Origin: CBDCYN01 sp965224205 | GTDB taxonomy: Bacteria; Planctomycetota; Phycisphaerae; Phycisphaerales; Phycisphaeraceae | Reading direction: 5' to 3' | DNA length: 64,000 nucleotides | NCBI GenBank assembly: GCA_965224205.1 | Contig: CBDCYN010000036.1 | Location: 1 to 64,000, forward strand | Shown here: positions 25,717 to 34,460 of the stretch, piece by piece | How positions within the stretch are numbered: position 1 is the stretch's first letter | How the letters are laid out: each line of letters begins with the position of its first letter | The notes under the pieces: model-generated | What the model was told of the DNA's origin: nothing | The model's database searches: none | The model's input: only the letters and a program-made list of their open reading frames with translations | Program-made: the position numbers and the translations under genes

Positions 25717-26204
25717 CCCTTGGGTACCCCTGAAGATCCAAAGCGAAAAAGGATCAACCCCGACAGCAACGAACCGGACCTCCGCCGGCCCCGGAAAAAT
25801 AGGGACACGACTCGGTCCGCGACACGATCAGCCCCGAGGCCACACGGATCTTCAACGCGGTTTTCCGATACGCGATGTGGAGACTCTCAGCCCGGGCCTC
25901 AATGAGCGGGTTATCCATTGATCTATACGCTAGATTCACAGAAATCTCTCTTGCTGCCACGATAAAATCTGCGTTCTCACCACCTGCAGCAGCTGCGAGA
26001 TACCACGACCAGGGACCAAGCCCGCGTATGACGGATCAGACTCAGACAACAACGAGGGGATGACCTATTATTGGATCTCTCTGGTAGCTCGTCCGGCCAT
26101 GAAAACACCCCCAACCCGAGACACGGGAGGTCGCGGGCCGAATCACCGGTGGTGAGCCATCGATTTCTCCGACCATGGCGTTATAGGCTGGGCCGGCCCT
26201 ACCG
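25717..26204 (+). other. Gene-free intergenic stretch
   Basis: 488 bases between the SIR2-like gene and the ferritin-like gene. No frame with a ribosome site or recognisable protein composition was found on either strand, and no clear repeat. Confidence 0.4.
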
Positions 26205-26666
26205 TTACATCGACTCCGCCTCCGCTAAAAACCCCTTAAACAACCGCAGGTGCTCTTCCTCGTCGCCCTTAAGGGCGGTACAGATGTCTTGCGTGACCGG
26301 GTCGACCCCTTCGCAAGCCTCGATGATCTTCTGGTACTGGTCAACCGCGCCCTGCTCGGCTCCGATCACGCCCTTGATCACGGCCAGCACGTCCAGCGGG
26401 TCCTTCGGCGGCTGCATCGCCTTCTGGGTCATCTTTAGTTCCATGGATCCCGGCACACGACCACCGAGCACGTTGATCCGCTTGGCTAACGTCTGGGCGT
26501 GCATGAGCTCCTCGGTGACATCCGCAGCGAGGCTATCTTTGATGTGCTTGGCCCGGATCCCGTCGAGGTGCACCGAATTGGCGATGTAGTTCATCACCGT
26601 CTCGAGCTCCATGTTGTAGCTGGTGCAAAGCAGCTTGATGATCTTCGTTCGGGTCTTAGCGTTCAT
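26205..26666 (-). CDS. Ferritin-like four-helix protein (bacterioferritin/Dps-like)
   Basis: 153 residues forming four predicted helices with the diiron-type acidic pattern: Glu in NMELETVMNY, Glu/His in EELMHAQTLAKRI, Glu in GAEQGAVDQYQ, and DEEEHLRLF near the C-terminus. These match the E...ExxH / E...ExxH layout of ferritin-like proteins, which oxidise and store iron or protect against peroxide. No haem ligand can be assigned. An ATACGC-N3-GCGTAT palindrome lies 62 bases upstream of the start and could be a regulatory site. No partner genes. Confidence 0.8.
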   Translation of the reverse strand: MNAKTRTKIIKLLCTSYNMELETVMNYIANSVHLDGIRAKHIKDSLAADVTEELMHAQTLAKRINVLGGRVPGSMELKMTQKAMQPPKDPLDVLAVIKGVIGAEQGAVDQYQKIIEACEGVDPVTQDICTALKGDEEEHLRLFKGFLAEAESM

Positions 26667-26984
26667 GGGTATCGCTCCTAATTTTTATTCTTATTTCCAG
26701 ATAACTCCGTACACAAGATGATCTAGTATACGCAATGCGTATCACGAAGCATCTAGGGCTCAAGAAGATCGACGCACGCTGCATATCCGACAAAGCTTGT
26801 AAACGCCAATGTGCTTTTCTAGAAAATTGGCTCCTTACACGGCGTGTGACTGGTCCGGGGTTTGAGTATTTCGTAATGATTTAACATAAGCCTGTCTCAC
26901 CTGCCCCAGCAGGGGATCGTTGCTGTGGGGCTAGTTATCGGACGAGCATGTCGAGGCCATCACGATTTAAAAAGGGGAGAAACG
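26667..26984 (+). other. Intergenic region with a palindrome
   Basis: 318 bases between divergent genes. Besides the ATACGCAATGCGTAT palindrome at 26728-26742, nothing is recognised. The ribosome site of the downstream gene (AAAGGGGAG) is at about 26970-26979. Confidence 0.4.
26728..26742. repeat. ATACGC-N3-GCGTAT palindrome
   Basis: A perfect 6+3+6 palindrome in the leader of the ferritin-like gene. The same half sites, with spacer ATC, occur at 28803-28817 and 44332-44346, where they begin a longer dispersed repeat. Here the flanking sequence is different. Confidence 0.5.
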
Positions 26985-27791
26985 ATGCGATGGGAAAACC
27001 ATGAACCGCAAGGCACCGTTCAACGCCGACCCAGCTTCATCGCAACGCCCGCCGGTTGCTGGCTGCTGATCACCGCTGTAGCGGTCATGGCCACGGGCCG
27101 TGCCGCGGTCGCGGGTAGCCTGTCGCTGGACTCGATTCATAATCCGAAGTCAGCCACCGTCACCTGGAGCCTGATCTCTCCGGACCGAAGGGGCGGCGTT
27201 GGGGTCACCAGCCTGCTGGACGGCGATGAGATCGCGATCCTTAACGCGGCGCTGGACACGTGGGCGTCGGTCTCGGGTTTGACCAATCTCGGCATGATCG
27301 AAGACAGCCGCGACCGTAGCCTCAGGCCCCCGGACCCGGGCATCAGCCGGCACCGCCACCTCCGGATCGGCACGCGTTTCTTGGACGGGCCGGGCGGTGT
27401 CCTCGCGGCCACCAAGACCGCTAAGCTCAGCCGCGCCCCTGATATCGATGTGATGCTGGGGTTGATCCGGTTCGACGCCGATGAACAATGGGTCGACGAT
27501 CCGCTGGATCCAGCGAAGGGTGTGGACCTTTATACCGTGGCGGTGCACCACTTCGGCCTGGCCTTGGGGTTAGAACAAGTCGAATCGTTCGATTCGGTGA
27601 TGTACCCTAAGCACACACAGCCATACCGTACGCTCCACGAAACGGATGTATCGGCCATCCAGGCGGTCTATGGGCCCGGCTTGGGGATGGTCCCGTTACC
27701 GGCGGCAGCCTACCAAGGCGCGTTCGTGCTTGCGGGCCTAGCGGGCTGGCAGCGAGTACGGAAACTCAAACAGTCCACCGCGGTAATCTGA
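26985..27791 (+). CDS. Matrixin-like secreted protein with a lost zinc site, VPLP-type tail
   Basis: 268 residues from the ATG at 26985 (AAAGGGGAG upstream; an earlier in-frame start at 26925 lacks one). A hydrophobic segment (25-43) acts as signal peptide. The domain resembles matrixin metalloproteases: PKSATVTWSL, ILNAALDTWASVSGL, and the region of the zinc motif with its Met-turn (DSVMYP, 203-208). The zinc motif HExxHxxGxxH is degenerate: here it reads HHFGLALGLEQ (188-198), with the catalytic Glu replaced by His and the second and third zinc His by Leu and Gln. It should be inactive as a protease. The end (VPLPAAA, hydrophobic helix, basic residues) is a PEP-CTERM-like sorting tail. Confidence 0.65.
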   Translation: MRWENHEPQGTVQRRPSFIATPAGCWLLITAVAVMATGRAAVAGSLSLDSIHNPKSATVTWSLISPDRRGGVGVTSLLDGDEIAILNAALDTWASVSGLTNLGMIEDSRDRSLRPPDPGISRHRHLRIGTRFLDGPGGVLAATKTAKLSRAPDIDVMLGLIRFDADEQWVDDPLDPAKGVDLYTVAVHHFGLALGLEQVESFDSVMYPKHTQPYRTLHETDVSAIQAVYGPGLGMVPLPAAAYQGAFVLAGLAGWQRVRKLKQSTAVI

Positions 27792-27868
27792 CCGACTATC
27801 CGCTTGCGGCAAGTCCAAAGCATGTCGGCTCCCCGCGGCGTCGCATCTGGGGCCTGCCAAAATCGGGC

Positions 27869-28810
27869 CTACTTCGGGTCCCCGATCAGAGATCGCAGGT
27901 CTCCGCCACAGGCGTTCAAAAGGTGATCGGCTTCCACTGCCCCGACACCGAGTTGCCCCATGGCTAAGGCGAGCTTGACCCGGCCCCGGGCCCGGTCGAG
28001 CAGGTCCGTTGCCTGGTCACGCGTCAGGTCGCACTGCTGGATGAGGATCCTCGTCGCCCGGTCGCGGAGCTTGTCGTTGGTGGCGCGCAGATCGACCATC
28101 AGGTTCCCCCACGTCTTGCCCAGCTGGGTCATCACCGTGGTCGAGATCATATTGAGCGCCATCTTCGTGGCAGTCCCGGCCTTCATGCGGGTCGATCCCG
28201 TCACCACCTCCGGGCCGACGATGACCTCTACCACGTGGTCGATCTCCAGATCGGCCGCTACATCCTCGATCGGTACGCAGCTGACGATCCCGGTCGTGGC
28301 GTTGCACTGAATCTTGGCATAACCCAACGCGCCCCAGACGTACGGCGTGGCCCCCCCCGCGGCGATGCCGACGACCACGTCACCCCGGCCCACTCCCAGC
28401 CGATCCAGCTCTTGCCGGGCGCCTTCGGGCTCGTCTTCCTTGCCTTCACTGCTTTGTCGTAACGCCCCGTCCCCACCGGCGATGACGCCGATGACTTGGT
28501 CCGGGTCGCAGTGGAACGTCGGGGGGCATTCGCTGGCGTCAAGAACCCCCAGCCGCCCAGACGTCCCGGCGCCGACATAGATAAGCCGCCCGTTTGTCTG
28601 GATCGCGGCAACGACTGATTCGATTAATTCGGCGATGGACGGGATCGCCTTCCGCACCGCCGCGGCCACGGTCGCGTCTTGATCATTGATCAGAGTCAAC
28701 GTTTCGGTTACCGACAGGGTGTCGAGTTGTGACGACGCGTCGAGCCGCTGCTCGGTGAGCAGGTGCCCGCGGTCTAGCGGGCGGGCCGGGTTGATTTCTT
28801 TTATACGCAT
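27869..28810 (-). CDS. murQ: N-acetylmuramic acid 6-phosphate etherase
   Basis: 313 residues, full length for MurQ, which cleaves the D-lactyl ether of MurNAc-6-phosphate to give GlcNAc-6-phosphate in peptidoglycan recycling. The SIS-fold signature GAGTSGRLGVLDASECPPTF (81-99) contains the catalytic Glu94, equivalent to E. coli Glu83. Other family segments are GVIAGGDGALRQSSEGKEDE and GSTRMKAGTATKMALNMIST. The start codon lies inside an ATACGC-N3-GCGTAT palindrome (28803-28817). It lies 105 bases downstream of anmK on the same strand, the enzyme that makes its substrate. Confidence 0.95.
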   Translation of the reverse strand: MRIKEINPARPLDRGHLLTEQRLDASSQLDTLSVTETLTLINDQDATVAAAVRKAIPSIAELIESVVAAIQTNGRLIYVGAGTSGRLGVLDASECPPTFHCDPDQVIGVIAGGDGALRQSSEGKEDEPEGARQELDRLGVGRGDVVVGIAAGGATPYVWGALGYAKIQCNATTGIVSCVPIEDVAADLEIDHVVEVIVGPEVVTGSTRMKAGTATKMALNMISTTVMTQLGKTWGNLMVDLRATNDKLRDRATRILIQQCDLTRDQATDLLDRARGRVKLALAMGQLGVGAVEADHLLNACGGDLRSLIGDPK

Positions 28811-28850
28811 CGCGTATCAAAGTACCGCGCCGGGTTTGCCTTGGACACCG
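28803..28850 (+). repeat. Dispersed repeat, copy a
   Basis: Begins with ATACGCATCGCGTAT and continues CAAAGTACCGCG. Closely similar sequence occurs at 44332-44379 (same strand) and, inverted, at 45654-45696. This copy covers the murQ start codon and the leader between anmK and murQ. Confidence 0.6.
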
Positions 28851-28915
28851 AGAATGTTTCGCTCTGGTCTAGAAAGAACGTGTATGAGTAGCCTATGACG
28901 ACTGAAAATAGGGGG

Positions 28916-30085
28916 TCACGGGTACACCCATACCCCGGCTCGTTGCGGCCGGTCGGCGCCGGTTACGTGCCCCAGTGAAATCGGCACGCCGTCTTGTGTC
29001 AACGCCCCCAGCACCGCCATGCCCAACGCTTCACGCGATGATACCGGTACGCCCAGTTCGTCGCTAAGCCTCACCTGTGCGTCGCCGCCGGCGTAGCGGC
29101 GGATCTGGTTCACCAAAGTGTCGTTCTTGGCCCCGCCACCGGCGAGGATCACTTCGACCCGATGTCCCGGGCCCAACGCCGCTGTTTCTTTCGCGTTACG
29201 GACATGGTCCGCCACGTCGCACGCCACGGCATCGACCGCACAAGCCAGCAGGTCGTGGGGGGTATCGATCCGATCTGCTTCATGAACGAGGCGATCGAGC
29301 CAATCGTCGTTGAAGTCTTCGCGACCGGTCGAGCGCGGGGTGCGTCGGCGATAGAACCCACTCGTGCGGTGCATCCACGACCGGAAGGATGGATCGGCCC
29401 TGCCGCTAGCGGCCAGCCGTCCCCGGTCGTCGAATGCCCGCCCGAGCCACAGGCGGCGGACCAAGCCATCAATGAGCAGGTTGCACGGGCCCACGTCGTA
29501 ACCGCGTATCTCCCCGTAGTCGCAGCCTGGGGTCAGCTCGGTGACGTTGCAGACCCCACCGAGGTTTACGACGATCCTGTGGATCGTGGGATCACGGAAC
29601 AGGACCCAATCGCTTAATGGCGTGATCGGGGCGCCCTGTCCGCCGGCGATCAGATCGGCTTGTCGCAGGTCGTACACGACCGGCACGCCCAAGCGGCGGA
29701 CGATCGGCCAGGGATCGAGTAGCTGCCAGCTAAGCCCCTCGTCAGGGGCGTGCCAGAGCGTTTGGCCGTGGGCGGCGATCAGGTCGGGGGCGAACCCGGG
29801 GTTGCTGACTCGTTCTTGATGCAGGAGATCTTCGATCGCGTCGGCGTGGAGTTGTCCCAAGGCACGGGCGGCACGCAGGGTTTCGATCGGCCGGGTGGGG
29901 TTGCCCGCGGCGAGTTGTCTTAGGTTTTGACCCAATGGATCGGCGATGGGGTAACCCGCGACCGCGGTTAGTTCCGCGGTGATCTTCAAGCCGGACCCAC
30001 GGACACACGCCAATGCGGTGTCGATTCCGTCGAGGCTGGTGCCGGTCATGGCCCCGACGATCCATCTTGTGCGGTCCTTGGGCAT
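28916..30085 (-). CDS. anmK: Anhydro-N-acetylmuramic acid kinase
   Basis: 389 residues of the AnmK family, which opens and phosphorylates 1,6-anhydroMurNAc to MurNAc-6-phosphate, the MurQ substrate. Recognisable segments: GAMTGTSLDGID near the N-terminus, LIAAHGQTLWH, IVVNLGGVCNVT, GYDVGPCNLLID and the late ILAGGGAKN. The ATG at 30085 (MPKDRTRW) fits the family; another at 30121 adds 12 hydrophobic residues (MLKKSSIILIIA). The frame happens to stay open through the adjacent insertion sequence, but that part is not anmK. The IS copy 2 ends 46 bases upstream, so the native promoter is probably separated or replaced. Confidence 0.93.
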   Translation of the reverse strand: MPKDRTRWIVGAMTGTSLDGIDTALACVRGSGLKITAELTAVAGYPIADPLGQNLRQLAAGNPTRPIETLRAARALGQLHADAIEDLLHQERVSNPGFAPDLIAAHGQTLWHAPDEGLSWQLLDPWPIVRRLGVPVVYDLRQADLIAGGQGAPITPLSDWVLFRDPTIHRIVVNLGGVCNVTELTPGCDYGEIRGYDVGPCNLLIDGLVRRLWLGRAFDDRGRLAASGRADPSFRSWMHRTSGFYRRRTPRSTGREDFNDDWLDRLVHEADRIDTPHDLLACAVDAVACDVADHVRNAKETAALGPGHRVEVILAGGGAKNDTLVNQIRRYAGGDAQVRLSDELGVPVSSREALGMAVLGALTQDGVPISLGHVTGADRPQRAGVWVYP

Positions 30086-30131
30086 CGCGATGATAAGGAT
30101 AATTGAAGATTTTTTGAGCATTGAAAAGTTA

Positions 30132-31279
30132 TACCTCACGCGGCTAAGATTGTCCGATTGTTGAAGTGTTGGAAGTTGCGGGTGATGAGGGTTTGGACGT
30201 TGGGTTTGTCGTCGGTGGCCAGCTTGGCGATGCCGTCGTGGATGGCTTGCTGAAATCGATCGAACGTTTCGTAGTACCGGCCGTTGAGGCAGCGTTTCTT
30301 GAGCAGGCCCCAGATCCGTTCGATCAGGTTCAGGTGCGGCGAGTAGGACGGCAGGAACATCAACTCGATGCCCAACCCCACGGCCCGATCTTGGACCAAC
30401 CGGCAGCGTTGATACCGCGCGTTGTCCAGCACCAGGGTGATCGCTTGGCCGGGGTAACGCCCCGCGAGCGTCTCGAGTAATTCGCAGACCGTTTGGGCCG
30501 TGATGTACGTCGTGTTCGTGACGGTCACCAACTCTCGGGTCACGAAATCCAACGCCCCCAACACGTTCAGCCGGCGGCGGCCGGTGGGCGTGCGGATGAA
30601 CAGCCTCACCACGCACCACACGTAGCACAGAAACGCGCCATGGACGAAGTGGCAGGCGTCTACAAAAAAACCCTGCGATCACCCCGTTCGGCTTCGTCCA
30701 AAGCCGGATCGAGGGTCTGTTCAAGGAATTCACGCTGCTGTTGATGCTTGGCCTGATCAAGCTTGCCCGGCACACCCCCGAGCTTGCGACGACGCAGACC
30801 CAGCCGTTTCAAAAAAGCTCGCACTTGCGTCGGGCCGCGACGCAGACCGGTGAGTTGCGTGATCTGATGGCTCGCCTCGTGGATCGTCGACGGCGGGTGT
30901 TGTTCCAAAGACGCCTTGACCTTCGGGCCGTGCGCGTTCAATTGACTGGGCTGACCCCGGTAGCCGTTTTGCCTCAACGCCTCGATCCCACCGTCGAGGT
31001 ACGTATTCAAATAACGCTGCACCGTCCGGCTGCTGACCCCTGCCAAGGCCGCGATCTGCCGATGTGCCAACCCATGGCTCTTGAGCCAAACCACCTGCAA
31101 CTTCCGCCGCACCCGCGGATCTGGATCGCTAAAACGCCCCCGATCCAACGCCGCCACCGCATCGTCCGTCAATGTGATCTGAAGCATCCATGCCTCCTGT
31201 GTCCAGTGACTTCGTAGTAAAATCAAACCGCTAACGTCAGCCTATTCTACCGATCAGACAAACTCACCCGAGGAAGGTA
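30132..31279 (-). mobile_element. IS630-type insertion sequence, copy 2
   Basis: 1,148 bp, identical in length to 6392-7539 and differing at a single base seen (C30783 versus T7043). TA lies at both ends (30130-30131, 31280-31281). It separates anmK from the divergent symporter gene and has the same orientation as copy 1, so the two copies are direct repeats bracketing 22.6 kb. The near identity implies recent transposition or gene conversion. Confidence 0.92.
30136..31187 (-). CDS. IS630-family transposase, needs -1 frameshift (copy 2)
   Basis: Same two-phase DDE transposase as copy 1: first phase from ATG 31187 to a stop at 30660, second phase ending at 30136. The T7-G slippery run is at 30664-30670 (complement). 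Protein sequence is identical to copy 1 in both phases, since the one base change is silent. Apparently intact and potentially active. Confidence 0.88.
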
Positions 31280-31404
31280 TAACACGGTGAATACCGGTGT
31301 CGTCCCGCGTTGAGGCCCGGCGTCGAGGTCCCGCGTCAGTGACGTGGGGCGAATGGGATGAAAAGTTGAATGACTCGATAGGTATTGGATCACTGTTGGC
31401 GCCG

Positions 31405-32976
31405 ATGCTAGGCTCGCTGGGGACCGCCGATTGGGTGACGATCGGGGCGTACTTTCTTCTATTAGCTGTTGCCGGGGTGGTGTCGTCACGTCGACAGGCG
31501 GACACGGGCGATTATTTCCTGGGGGGCCACGCGATGCCGGGGTGGGCGGTGGCGCTGTCGGTGGTGGCCACGGCGTTGTCGGCGGCGACGTTCATCGGGG
31601 CCCCGCAGCTGGCGTATGACGGGGACCTGACGTACCTGATCGGGTCCGTCGGCTCGTTTGCGGCGGCGGGGGTCGTGGCGGTGTGGTTCATCCCGGTGTT
31701 CTACCGCTGCCGGGTGGTGACGGTGTATGAATTATTGGGCCAGCGGATCGGGCCCGGGGCCAAAGCCGCGGCCAGCGGTGTGTTCCTGGTGGGTCGGGTG
31801 TTCGCCAGTGGAGCGCGGCTGTTCGTGGCAGCGATCCCGTTGGCGATGATCTTGTTTGACGACCCGACCCGCGGGCAGGTGATGACCGCGATCGCGGTGC
31901 TGACGGTGTGCGGCGTGTTCGTGACCCTGGGCGGGGGGATCCGCAGCGTCATCTGGACCGACGTGTTGCAGGTTTTCGTGTTCGTGGGCGCAGCGGTCGT
32001 GGCGTTGATCGTCTTGAAGCAGAAGATCACTCTGGGATGGGGGCAGATCTTCGAGGTGTTGGGGTCTCCGGGGGGTCCGGGGGCGGGGCGGGCGTCGAAG
32101 CTGACGTGGTTTGACCTCGGGATCGGCGCCAACGGCATGGATGTGACCAAAGCGTATACCCTGTTGACCGCGCTGACCGGGCTGACGCTGCTCAACACCG
32201 CCGCGTATGGCACGGACCACGACCTCACCCAACGGCTGCTGACGTGCCGATCCGCACTCGAGGGCAGCCGGTCGATGATCGGGTCGGCGTTGGTGGGGGT
32301 CCCGATCACGGGGTTGTTCATGGCGGTGGGGCTGGGGCTTTTCGTTTTCTACCACCACCCGCAGGCGGCGGGGGTGAGGAAGACAGGGGGCCTGCCCGTC
32401 GATAGTAGCCGGGTGTTTGTCGCGTTCATCATCCGTGAATTGCCCGGGGGTCTGAAGGGGTTGTTGCTGGCTGGGGTGTTCGCGGCGGGGTTGTCGAGTT
32501 TCAACTCGGCGCTGCACGCGATGTCGTCGAGTTTCGTGAATGACTTCTACCGGATACGTCGACCGGGCCGGGGGGAAGGTCATTACGTGCGGGTGGGGCG
32601 GGCGGCGGTGTGCGGGTGGGGGGTAGTCCTGGGGTGTTTTGCAGCGGTGTGCGTGGCGTGGCAGGCCCACAGCGGGGAGCAGCTGATCGACTTTGCTCTG
32701 GGGGTGATGGCGTTGGCGTACTCGGGGTTGCTAGCGGTGTTCGCGACAGCGATCTTCACGGGTCGGGGCAGCGATCGAAGCGCTGTGGCAGCGTTAGCGA
32801 TCGGGTTTGTCGTGGTGTTGGCCATGGGGCCGGGCGTGTGGGATAAGATCGCACCCCGATCGTGGGCAGGGGTCAAGATCGCGTTCCCGTGGCGCATGGT
32901 GGTGGGCACGGCGGCGGCGTTCGCGGTGTGCTGCATCGGCAAGCCAAGCCGGGTAGCGACGGACGCTACGATTTAA
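31405..32976 (+). CDS. Sodium:solute symporter (SSS family)
   Basis: About 523 residues with 13-14 predicted transmembrane helices of the SSS family (sodium-coupled uptake of sugars, sialic acids, amino acids and others). Family segments: DWVTIGAYFLLLAVAGVV (helix 1), RRQADTGDYFLGG with the following AMPGWAVALS, ATALSAATFIGAPQLAY, and LAGVFAAGLSSFNSALHAMSSSFVNDFY (helix 8 sodium-site region). The ATG at 31405 gives the usual short N-terminus; the frame is open from a GTG at 31297, only 16 bases outside the insertion sequence. Divergence from anmK/murQ suggests uptake of MurNAc-type or amino sugars, but substrate is inferred from context only. The IS may have displaced the promoter. Confidence 0.82.
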   Translation: MLGSLGTADWVTIGAYFLLLAVAGVVSSRRQADTGDYFLGGHAMPGWAVALSVVATALSAATFIGAPQLAYDGDLTYLIGSVGSFAAAGVVAVWFIPVFYRCRVVTVYELLGQRIGPGAKAAASGVFLVGRVFASGARLFVAAIPLAMILFDDPTRGQVMTAIAVLTVCGVFVTLGGGIRSVIWTDVLQVFVFVGAAVVALIVLKQKITLGWGQIFEVLGSPGGPGAGRASKLTWFDLGIGANGMDVTKAYTLLTALTGLTLLNTAAYGTDHDLTQRLLTCRSALEGSRSMIGSALVGVPITGLFMAVGLGLFVFYHHPQAAGVRKTGGLPVDSSRVFVAFIIRELPGGLKGLLLAGVFAAGLSSFNSALHAMSSSFVNDFYRIRRPGRGEGHYVRVGRAAVCGWGVVLGCFAAVCVAWQAHSGEQLIDFALGVMALAYSGLLAVFATAIFTGRGSDRSAVAALAIGFVVVLAMGPGVWDKIAPRSWAGVKIAFPWRMVVGTAAAFAVCCIGKPSRVATDATI

Positions 32977-33634
32977 CCGAACGGTGCAGCTCGACGATCC
33001 ACGGGGGGGTCTGCATGAGATAGTCCGTCAGCAGCTGTTGGCGACGCATGTAGTACCGCGCCACCGCGGTCTGGAAGACGATGCTCACCGCGATCACCCC
33101 GCCGTAGACCCCGATCGTGATCGTCTGGTTGATCTCGGCTAGCGGGCCAAGGGTGGACGCCAGCTCCGGGTAGGAATTGATGTAGTGCTCGTAGGGGTTG
33201 GGGCCGGTCACCCCTTGGTAGATATGCCAGGAGCTGTAGAGGATCATCACCACCATCAGGCCCAGCTGGTTGAGCGCCAAGACCCCCGGCGCACGGGTGT
33301 CGAACCGCCGCAGGAGGTTGCGGCCCCGCAGCTCGTTCCATGAAACCACGGCTAGGGCCAGGCCGGTGAGCCCGGTGGCCGTATCGGCCAAGGCGAACAG
33401 CAGGCCGAAGGCGGCGAAGATCCCGGTGGTGACCGCGTTGAACGTGGCCATCCTCGTGGCTTTGAGGATCGTGGCGGCGCGGCGGTTGGCGTCGTCAAGA
33501 GCTTGCTGATCTTGAGAGGACAAACGATCCTGGGCGTCCGCGGCGGCGTCGGTCGTGTTCGATAACGATCTAGCGGTAAGGGGGTCTCCAGGGTCGTTGG
33601 GCGGGATCGTCTGTGGATTGTTTAATAACCTCAT
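32966..33634 (-). CDS. Hypothetical membrane protein
   Basis: 222 residues from the ATG at 33634 (AAGG about 9 bases upstream; the frame is open 29 codons further without a ribosome site). A polar N-terminal region with a likely coiled coil (RLSSQDQQALDDANRRAATILK) is followed by four hydrophobic segments: TFNAVTTGIFAAFGLLFAL, TGLALAVVSW, LALNQLGLMVVMILYSSW and TITIGVYGGVIAVSIVF. No family is recognised. Its 3' end overlaps the end of the converging symporter gene by 11 bases. Probably an inner-membrane protein. Confidence 0.65.
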   Translation of the reverse strand: MRLLNNPQTIPPNDPGDPLTARSLSNTTDAAADAQDRLSSQDQQALDDANRRAATILKATRMATFNAVTTGIFAAFGLLFALADTATGLTGLALAVVSWNELRGRNLLRRFDTRAPGVLALNQLGLMVVMILYSSWHIYQGVTGPNPYEHYINSYPELASTLGPLAEINQTITIGVYGGVIAVSIVFQTAVARYYMRRQQLLTDYLMQTPPWIVELHRSVKS

Positions 33635-33775
33635 CGCCATGGCCTTGTGTGAAATTGCTGCGTGGGCCGCGGGGTGTAAGGAACAGCGAATTTCATGAAC
33701 ACCGTTTAACCCCGCGCCCATGGCGCGGGACGGAACGGATCAAACATGGGTCAACCTCCGTATCGGAGCATGAAG

Positions 33776-34255
33776 ATGCCACGCGACCACACCCTCAAGA
33801 CATCGATGACACTGCCGTGTCCCCTATCAGAGGTATTCGGTTTTTTTGCCGACGCGATGAACCTGGAGCGGATCACGCCCCCGCGGCTGCATTTCCGCGT
33901 CCTGACCCCGGCACCGATCGAGATGAGCGAGGGGACGGTCATCGACTACCGCCTTCGGCTATGGGTCGTCCCGTTCCGCTGGCGCAGCCGTATCAGCGTC
34001 TGGGACCCGCCCCACCGGTTTGTCGACGAGCAGGTGCGCGGGCCTTACCGGCTGTGGGTCCATACTCATCGCTTTGAGGAGAAGGACGGCCAGACGGTGA
34101 TCGAAGATGACGTCCGCTACCGCTTGCCCGGTTGGCCGGTCGGGGAGGTGGGCTACCCTCTGGTGCGGCGCCAGCTTTCGTGGATCTTCCGCTATCGACA
34201 GCGCGTTATCCGGGATTTTTTCATGGCCCCTGCCTCCACCGCGACCACGCCTTAG
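33776..34255 (+). CDS. SRPBCC-family ligand-binding protein
   Basis: 159 residues of the SRPBCC (START/Bet v1-like) fold. The opening strand and helix (LKTSMTLPCPLSEVFGFFADAMNLERITPPRLHFRV) are typical, as is the rest: GTVIDYRLRLWVVPFRWRSRISVWDPPHRFVDEQVRGPYRLWVHTHRFEE, then a long C-terminal helix (LVRRQLSWIFRYRQRVIRDF). Such proteins bind hydrophobic ligands or act as cyclase-like enzymes; the ligand is unknown. The ATG at 33776 was chosen because GGAG lies 7 bases upstream; the in-frame ATG at 33746 is an alternative. Confidence 0.75.
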   Translation: MPRDHTLKTSMTLPCPLSEVFGFFADAMNLERITPPRLHFRVLTPAPIEMSEGTVIDYRLRLWVVPFRWRSRISVWDPPHRFVDEQVRGPYRLWVHTHRFEEKDGQTVIEDDVRYRLPGWPVGEVGYPLVRRQLSWIFRYRQRVIRDFFMAPASTATTP

Positions 34256-34460
34256 CCCGGTCCGATAATATACGCCTTCATCCGGTGTTGGAGATCGGTG
34301 CCATGGTGTTTGGCGCCCCATCTCTTGGCCGACCGGGGGCTGGCGATTACACTTTCCAGCCGTGCACTGTGGAATGGATTTTATACACCCGAGTAATTGA
34401 CTCCTAAACGATGGCCGTGGATCTCACCCAGCTTCAACCGCCCTGCTCCGGAGAATCCTT

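Noticed and set aside
30086..30775. An N-terminal extension of about 217 codons on AnmK
   Set aside because: It runs through the insertion sequence in a phase different from the transposase, is Arg/Pro/His-rich, and also appears in the other IS copy where no anmK follows.
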